Origin: Punica granatum
Taxonomy: Eukaryota > Streptophyta > Magnoliopsida > Myrtales > Lythraceae
DNA length: 64,000 bases
Direction: 5' to 3'
NCBI RefSeq assembly: GCF_007655135.1
Contig: NC_045131.1
Location: 3,286,001 to 3,350,000, forward strand
The notes beneath the pieces are model-generated. The model had not been told where the DNA came from, did no database searches, and saw only the letters and a program-made list of their open reading frames with translations. Positions 58,286-64,000 of the stretch are shown here, piece after piece (the stretch's first letter is position 1; the number at the start of each line of letters is the position of its first letter). The position numbers were made by a program, and so were the translations under genes.

Positions 58286-60041
58286 ATGTCGAAGAAAGGG
58301 GCGGCGCTCCCGAAAGACGTCCCTTGGAGGGCGGCCTCCACCAAGCCCATCCCGAAAATCCACCACGGCCCCGTCCTCCGCATCTCCCAGACGCCCTACT
58401 CAAACTATGCTCTCTCCGTCATGAAGGTCGGCTTTTCTCCTCTCGTGCAGTACTCATGCGAGATTTCCAATTTCAGCTGATTTTGGTGATATGGTTATTC
58501 ATACAATCCGTGCAGCATCCCGATCCAATTGGAAGTGGATTGGCGACGGGAGCTATTGTCGAAGCAGCTGGACCTGATTGCATCGTTCCCGGTCAAATTC
58601 CTCCTGTTAAACTGCTCGGTGTCAAGGTGACTGTTCTTCGGCCTTCCTCTTTTGAATTAGTAAATTGTTAACCTTTCTCCCCGTAATAAATTTAGGGTGT
58701 TGATTGTGAAGTCCTCTTGTGATGAACTCATAAGTTTAGTTTCGTCTCATTGGTTGGCATTTGTTATGCAATTGTGGATAAATAAAATATCTGCTTTTGA
58801 GCCGTTGGAGCAACTCGGTGTAGTGGCATTTTCCCTGATTAACAGTGATGGTTTCGGGATATCAAGTTGTCGAATGTAGTGGTAATAGGCTGGGCATTAA
58901 TTGGTTCCCCTTTCATTTGGTTCGGGATAGATATTAGTGTGTGGCCCTGCCAGTTCGTGCTAGCTGAGCAGTAGTGAATGTTATGTGTGTGATATTTCCT
59001 TGGATCATAGTTATTTTTTGCTGTCCTTATCACTTTCCTCGATAAAAGTTCTTGTTCCTCACTTTGCCTTATGTTATCCTATTACATGTCTTTGAACTTG
59101 AGGAGATGGTGAGGGAATCTGATTCAAGTAAGCAGTATCTTATTGAAATAGTTTAGGACATAATGAGAAGTACAACCGTTGGGGAAAAAATATATCTTAG
59201 TATGAAATAGTTTAGGACATGATGGGAGATACAATGGTGACAAATGTTCATTTGATTGCTAGTGAAAACAGTAGTTCACCCTTTTCATTCCAATGCTAAA
59301 GTTTCTTCCTTGATGTTATGGCATCCTCTCGAGAAAAATTCTCATTCAGCTGGCAGTTGTTGCTCAAACTAGCAGTAAATGATCTTTATATTTGTTATGC
59401 CCCGCAGCTCTGCGAAATGGTGATCGAGCCTCATGAAAGGCTGATCTTAGAGTTCATCACATTCTGAAAATACCCAGTCCTGACAGGATGTTCACCTGCC
59501 TAAATTTTGAAAGCTCCCAGGAATGATTTTTCCTGGAATTCTGGATTCTGACAGTACAGTTATATTACTAAGTTCTACCAATTCCTTGTCGTGAATTTTT
59601 TTCGCCCTTTACTGGATATTTGACAAAAACCTGCATATGCATCTCTTTTACAGTATTCCCATGCAGTAAGATTCATCACCATAATACTCTTCCTTGTGAT
59701 TGGTTATGCATGTTTCATTATGTGTATTAGCTACATGTTTTTGCATTCGTCCATATGTCTGTGGTTCATCTAATTTACATGGTTCTGTGCATACACAGGT
59801 TTGGCCTATTAATGTCGATCTGAAGTTTATTGAACCCATTGAGAAGGAACTTAAGTTGCTCGGAAAGGTAATTTTATCTTGTCAATAGCTGCGGTCGCTG
59901 CTTGTTCACTACCGTATGTTGTTTGGTTATCATGTTAATCTATTAAAATGATGACTGATGGACTTGGGTTTCTGTCTTCGTTGGGTGCAGTTTATGGACT
60001 CAGCAGTTAACCTCATGAACAAGTCCTTTATAGACCGTTAA
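58286..60041 (+). CDS. Small conserved plant protein of unknown function, four exons
   Basis: Exons 58286-58426, 58516-58626, 59799-59867 and 59991-60041 join in frame, all with phase 0 junctions, to 123 residues. The product starts MSKKGAALPKDVPWRAAS and contains KPIPKIHHGPVLRISQTPYS and NYALSVMKHPDPIGSGLA. It then reads EAAGPDCIVPGQIPPVKLLG and ends FMDSAVNLMNKSFIDR. No signal peptide or membrane segment is visible. I remember closely similar uncharacterised proteins in other plants, but no function. Splice borders are canonical. The third intron-exon arrangement leaves a long intron 2 of 1172 bp with no other gene in it. Confidence 0.85.
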
Positions 60042-60858
60042 GTGCCTCGAACTCTTTCTACTCATTCCAAATCTATGATCAGAGGCAGTTTCAAGTATGA
60101 TTAAACTCCTTTTCTGGTTGCACAACTTTGCATTCAACAGAGTAATAGCCAAGTGGAGCGATAACTATATAGAAGATTCATCCACTGCATGTTCTCGTGT
60201 GGCATTTTTATCTCAAGTCGAGGCCAACATGGGGACTTTTTCTCGTCATCCTCACTGTGGAAAATACTGTGACATGTTTTCTCTGTACTCTCACAAGCTA
60301 TGCCATGGAATGCAGACTCTCGTTTTCAGTAGGCTGAACCCATTGTATTGCAGTGAACTGTTCTCGAGTTATCGTGAATGTGAAAGAAATGAAACCCATA
60401 CCCGTAGAGCGGGTTTCTTTTTACTCTCTTCTGTTGATGCAAAAGAAGGCTATAATAATCAACCAAATTCAGGCTTCAGATATTCGGCCTTTGGGCATCA
60501 AATGTTCCTATGACTCAAGAAGACAAATGGGCCAAAGAATAAGATAAGCTATCCTGTCATCGATTGACTTGTGCACATAACGCCGAAGGCAGTAACCGAA
60601 GAAGAGATTAGGGCTCCTTTATTACGTCATGAGGATACAGTGACCTACTTGATCACATATTTAATAGGGATTTCTTCCCAGTTTCATGCATCTGAGAGGA
60701 TAACATAGTTGGTGGAGCTTCCACAAGCTAGTGTTGTCCACCTATGGCTGCAGTGCAGAGTGCCCCAGATTTTCATGTCACTTCCGGCCTTATAAGTAGC
60801 CCTTGGCCTCTGCACTCGTATGATATCCCGAACTACACTGTCGACTGGTTCCATAAGA
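60042..60858. other. Spacer between the small conserved gene and the MYB gene
   Basis: A 138-codon plus-strand frame (60097-60513) begins 56 bp after the preceding stop and most likely covers 3' untranslated sequence. It has no recognisable domain. No TATA box was assigned for the MYB gene. Confidence 0.4.
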
Positions 60859-61896
60859 ATGTCTCATCGAGCAGTAATGCGAGAAGAAGAAACTATGCGG
60901 AAAGGGATTTGGCTCGAAGAGGAAGACGATCAATTGGTCGCATTTGTTTCCCTTCTAGGGGATCGGAAATGGGATCATATAGCGAAAGTGTCTGGTATGG
61001 CGTTGGAGATTGGTTTGTGCGTGTACGTTCTGATAATGCATTGATGTTCCTGCTCATCCGGACCATGTGCTTTCTGCAGGTCTAAGGAGGAGCGGTAAGA
61101 GCTGCAGGCTGCGGTGGAAAAATTATCTGAGGCCTAATCTCAAGCGTGAGAATATAAGCGCCGAGGAGGAGAGGATCATCGTCCAACTTCATGGGCAATG
61201 GGGCAACAAGTAATGCTCTAGTCAGCAGCTACTTTAGTCATTCCCCTGAGATGCTTAAGATGCAAATTTTGTAGCATATATGATTTCGAGTTCAGTGATG
61301 AAAAGGTTTTCTGCAGTCCGCTGATCCGTGTCATGTGCAGATGGTCAAAGATTGCCCAATTTTTGCCTGGTAGAACAGACAATGAGATCAAGAATTACTG
61401 GAAAACCTACTTAAGGAAGAGGTTGCAGGTTCCACAAGGTTCTCTCTAATCGATTTCTCTTCTCTTCCTGAACTGCTGTATGTGTTGATATGTTCGGGGA
61501 TACTAAATTCTCAGTTTGCTTCCTGTGTGGACAGACGACTTTCAGTCTAGAACAAGCGAATCCAATCAAGATACCTTTCCCGATACATGTGATAAGTACA
61601 CCAACAATGATCATGACCACGAACGATGCAGTTCCGCTGCTGATGGCTTACTATCGGCGAGCGGGACCTGTTCTGATCATCTTGAGGCCTCAAATTACGA
61701 AAACTGGATGAACTCTCCATATGAGTCTCGGTTGCTGGATTGGATTTCAGAGCCATTGTACAGTCAAGGTGAGATGGACAGAGTGCGGCATTTGGATTCA
61801 GTCCTGATCAGTGAATATCCTATATGGGACTTGGATGGAGGCAAACCTCTTATATGGGACCACTCGATCTCCCTCTGGGATTGCAAGGATCATTAA
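60859..61896 (+). CDS. MYB27: R2R3-MYB transcription factor, MYB27-like
   Basis: DNA-binding transcription factor acting in the nucleus. Exons 60859-60994, 61080-61209, 61341-61438 and 61535-61896 join to 241 residues. R2 reads [20 protein letters not shown], then [20 protein letters not shown] and CRLRWKNYL with its three tryptophans. R3 reads [20 protein letters not shown], then [20 protein letters not shown] and WKTYLRKR, with the usual first tryptophan replaced by isoleucine. The C-terminal stretch [13 protein letters not shown] resembles Arabidopsis MYB27. No bHLH-interaction signature was obvious in R3. The start at 60859 leaves 13 residues before R2; in-frame ATGs at 60820 and 60877 are alternatives. 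Target genes are unknown. Confidence 0.88.
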
Positions 61897-62270
61897 TCTG
61901 AGTCCCGCTCAGTTCCATATTCTCTTGCTAGGATGGCATAACATGTCAATGGAACAGTCTAAGACGCACGATATATATAATATATGTATATAACGTCGCG
62001 GATCTATTACATATATAACTCGGGGCAATTCTTCTCACACCTCGGGCGAGAGGAGGGGGGATAATTTGGCCGCCTCAGAACTAGACTTGGCATAGTGTGA
62101 GTCCACACATGTGCGCGAAAGTGTAATCCGCTCTGATATCATGTAAAAATTCCCACTGGGCATTTCTCCAACCCAAAAGCTCGAGTTAACAGGTTGTGGT
62201 ACTTAATCACTTATAAACTTGTGAATTTTTCTTTAGTTTTTTTTTTCGTGCAGAATAATATGTCTCAACG
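61897..62270 (-). mobile_element. MYB 3' flank and a diverged TRIM-like remnant
   Basis: After the MYB 3' flank, a primer-binding-site-like GCTCTGATATCA at 62130-62141 (inverse of TGATATCAGAGC) has LTR-like sequence (CACTGGGCATT) on its right and TRIM-internal-like sequence on its left. It resembles the element at 62271-62752 but is diverged, and its partner LTR was not found. Confidence 0.45.
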
Positions 62271-62752
62271 TATTAAATTTTCATTGGGCTTATACAGGCT
62301 TAAGTCTATATCCACTTAAAAGCTCAAACTGATAAGTAGTGGTATCCAAATCTCATATAAACCATGGATATTCATTCATTTTTTCAATGTGGGATTAACA
62401 TCCTCAACACTCGCTCTCACGTGCAACGTGTGGTCTATTTTTGCTTATACGTTGTCACGTGCCCTTAAACACCCGCCATCAACTACTGACCTCGAGTCGG
62501 GCTCCTTTTCTGTACTCGGGTGAGGGGGGACTAGCCACGAGGTGCTCTTTTTGGCTATAATCGGGCATATCAGGCTTGGCGTGGTGCGAGTGCATGCGCA
62601 TACGCGCGTGGATACGCATACGCGTAATATGTGCTCTGATACCATATTAAATTTTCATTGGGCTTATACGGACATAAGCTCATATCCACTTAAAAACTCA
62701 AGCTGATAAATAGTGGTACTCAAATCACATATAAACCATGGATATTCATTCA
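62271..62752 (-). mobile_element. TRIM: miniature LTR retrotransposon
   Basis: Two 108-bp direct repeats (62271-62378 and 62645-62752) frame about 266 bp of non-coding DNA. Next to the right-hand repeat, GCTCTGATACCA at 62633-62644 is the inverse of TGGTATCAGAGC, the primer-binding site for initiator tRNA-Met. Next to the left-hand repeat, the minus strand reads ACATTGAAAAAATGAATG, a polypurine tract at the start of the 3' LTR. The element is therefore read on the minus strand, LTRs starting TGAATGAATATCC. It has no gag or pol, as expected for a TRIM. Target-site duplications were not clear. Confidence 0.85.
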
Positions 62753-62995
62753 TAGGATTTTTTGCATCAGTCAAATAGTACATTACAATCCGACTAATTA
62801 GACATATACCATACACAAAATTACTGCCCTGGAACTTTAACACAGCATCGACTTTATCATCCTTGTGGTGATTGCTCATCGGGCTTCACCATCACATAAA
62901 AAGATCGTCCACAAACTTTTGGCACACCCGCATCATGGATATTACAAATCTATCTTACTATGTTACGGTAATCTTACCATCGATGACTTAATGAA
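62753..62995. other. Spacer between the TRIM and the peptide gene
   Basis: No gene recognised. The minus-strand frame at 62664-62879 overlaps the TRIM LTR and is not supported. Confidence 0.4.
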
Positions 62996-63271
62996 TCAGG
63001 GACTGCCGGATGGTCCATCTTGGCTATCATCCCAGCCCCCGTACGATTCCCTCGGTATGTTATGGTGGTTATTCAGGTGAACTTCACGAAGGCTCCCTGA
63101 GCTCGTGTCTTTATTCGGTGTGATCTCTTCTCCTTCACCGGGTAGCTCTGCTCCACGTTTGATCTGCATCACGGCCCGCATCCCCCTGAGGTTGGAGGCG
63201 AAGGTGAATTCTGCCATGGAAGGCAGTATCAGCAGCTGCACTAAGATGACTAATGGAAAACTAAGCCTCAT
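62996..63271 (-). CDS. Candidate secreted peptide precursor, 91 residues
   Basis: The minus-strand frame starting MRLSFPLVILVQLLILPSMA has a strong N-terminal hydrophobic signal. It is followed by a charged middle (MRAVMQIKRGAELPGEGEE) and a short C-terminal region ending SYGGWDDSQDGPSGSP. This layout is typical of small plant signalling-peptide precursors. I could not match the C-terminus to the CLE, CEP, PIP, PSK, PSY or CIF families. An upstream in-frame ATG at 63322 would add 17 residues before the hydrophobic core and seems less likely. There are no cysteines, so it is not a defensin-type peptide. Confidence 0.5.
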   Translation of the reverse strand: MRLSFPLVILVQLLILPSMAEFTFASNLRGMRAVMQIKRGAELPGEGEEITPNKDTSSGSLREVHLNNHHNIPRESYGGWDDSQDGPSGSP

Positions 63272-64000
63272 GGTGGTGATGATGACGAAGGTTTTGGGAG
63301 CTATTTCAGTGTGAGATCTCACTACATAAGTGCATGGCGATAAGAAAAGATCTATCAGCGCTTAATTATAAACGACAGAGGTTGGAACTATTTGGGTAGT
63401 GGATATACAATAGGACAGATGAAATATCATGGGCTACTTTAGGATCTAGTTGATGTGAAATAAAGACCAAGAAGTATCCACCGGAAAAAAGAAAAAGACC
63501 AAGAAGTGCAGGTTATTATATATTACTCGATCAACCGTTTTCCATAAACCAGACCTATTTGTATGTGGTCCACATGGGTACATACTTATTCTGAACTGTT
63601 ATCAATCCCGTCTTTCATGTTGATATATTACTCGATCAAGACCTATTTATATGTAGTACACACGGGGTACGTACTTATTTCTGAATTGTTATCAGTCCCA
63701 TATTTCATGTTGATATATCGGGGCGGCTATTAATACCGTATATTTAACTTGTCGAAAGGGTCATGGGCAGGTGGGTAAAAAAGTTGGTGGAAGCGAAAAG
63801 GGGATAAAAATCTACCTTTAGCCGATCGATTTTTTTACTTGGGCTGGCACTTCGATGGTGCTCTCATGATGTATTGCGCCAAATGTGGACGTGCCACATT
63901 ATCATGAAAGGGGCCCACTCTAGCTATAGATCCATCCATTATTCACGAACTTGCGGGTTTAGTTTTTCTAAGGAAAGGGAAGATATTGAAAGATATTTTG
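63272..64000. other. Right-hand end of the window, upstream of the peptide gene
   Basis: Two diverged tandem copies of a roughly 90-105-bp unit (about 63520-63624 and 63625-63715) share TATTACTCGATCA, ACCTATTTATATGT, ACTGTTATCAATCCC and TTTCATGTTGATATAT blocks. No gene recognised. Confidence 0.5.

Noticed and set aside
60097..60513. 138-codon plus-strand frame after the small conserved gene
   Set aside because: No domain and no initiation or splice context; it fits 3' untranslated or spacer sequence.
62664..62879. 71-codon minus-strand frame as a possible gene
   Set aside because: Part of it is the TRIM LTR; no signal peptide or domain.

Overview
The window is nuclear DNA of a flowering plant. 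Genes carry GT-AG introns and lie in AT-rich spacers full of small transposons, and most encode proteins of recognisable angiosperm families. The gene complement and codon use look like a eudicot. I cannot fix the genus; a rosid or Myrtales origin is only a guess. All exon structures were read by eye from splice signals and protein similarity.

Left part (1-20 kb). A poly(A)-binding protein gene of the PAB7 type lies on the minus strand and runs off the left edge. It is followed by a ten-exon A1-type aspartic protease (minus) with a fold-back transposon in its promoter, a decayed LINE retrotransposon (minus), and a perfect 281-bp tandem duplication in otherwise empty DNA.

Middle part (20-31 kb). 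An RH38/LOS4 (DBP5-type) DEAD-box mRNA-export helicase (minus) shares a roughly 410-bp divergent promoter region with a tiny three-exon gene for a 62-residue protein (plus). Then come transposon-rich spacers, a broken piece of a calcium-dependent protein kinase gene, and a possible cysteine-rich peptide exon.

Duplicated part (32-51 kb). This is the main structural feature. A block of about 9.5 kb is tandemly duplicated. Unit A (32221-41920) holds an ACT-domain gene of the ACR10 type from intron 1 onward and an intronless nodulin-like/NFD4-like major facilitator gene. Unit B (41918-51280) holds the same pair, but its ACR10 copy lacks exon 1 because the duplication breakpoint lies in intron 1. 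The other breakpoint lies in the terminal inverted repeat of a Mutator-like element whose complete copy sits at the end of unit B. Several transposons occupy only one unit and show their empty sites in the other. A plastid ndhA fragment is shared by both units.

Right part (54-64 kb). A PP2A B' (B56) regulatory subunit gene, a small conserved plant gene of unknown function, and an R2R3-MYB gene of the MYB27 type all lie on the plus strand. They are followed by a miniature LTR retrotransposon (TRIM) and a candidate secreted-peptide gene on the minus strand.

There is no operon logic here. The genes serve separate functions: mRNA binding and export, phosphatase targeting, transcription, putative amino-acid sensing, membrane transport and proteolysis. 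No CRISPR array, rRNA or convincing tRNA gene was seen.
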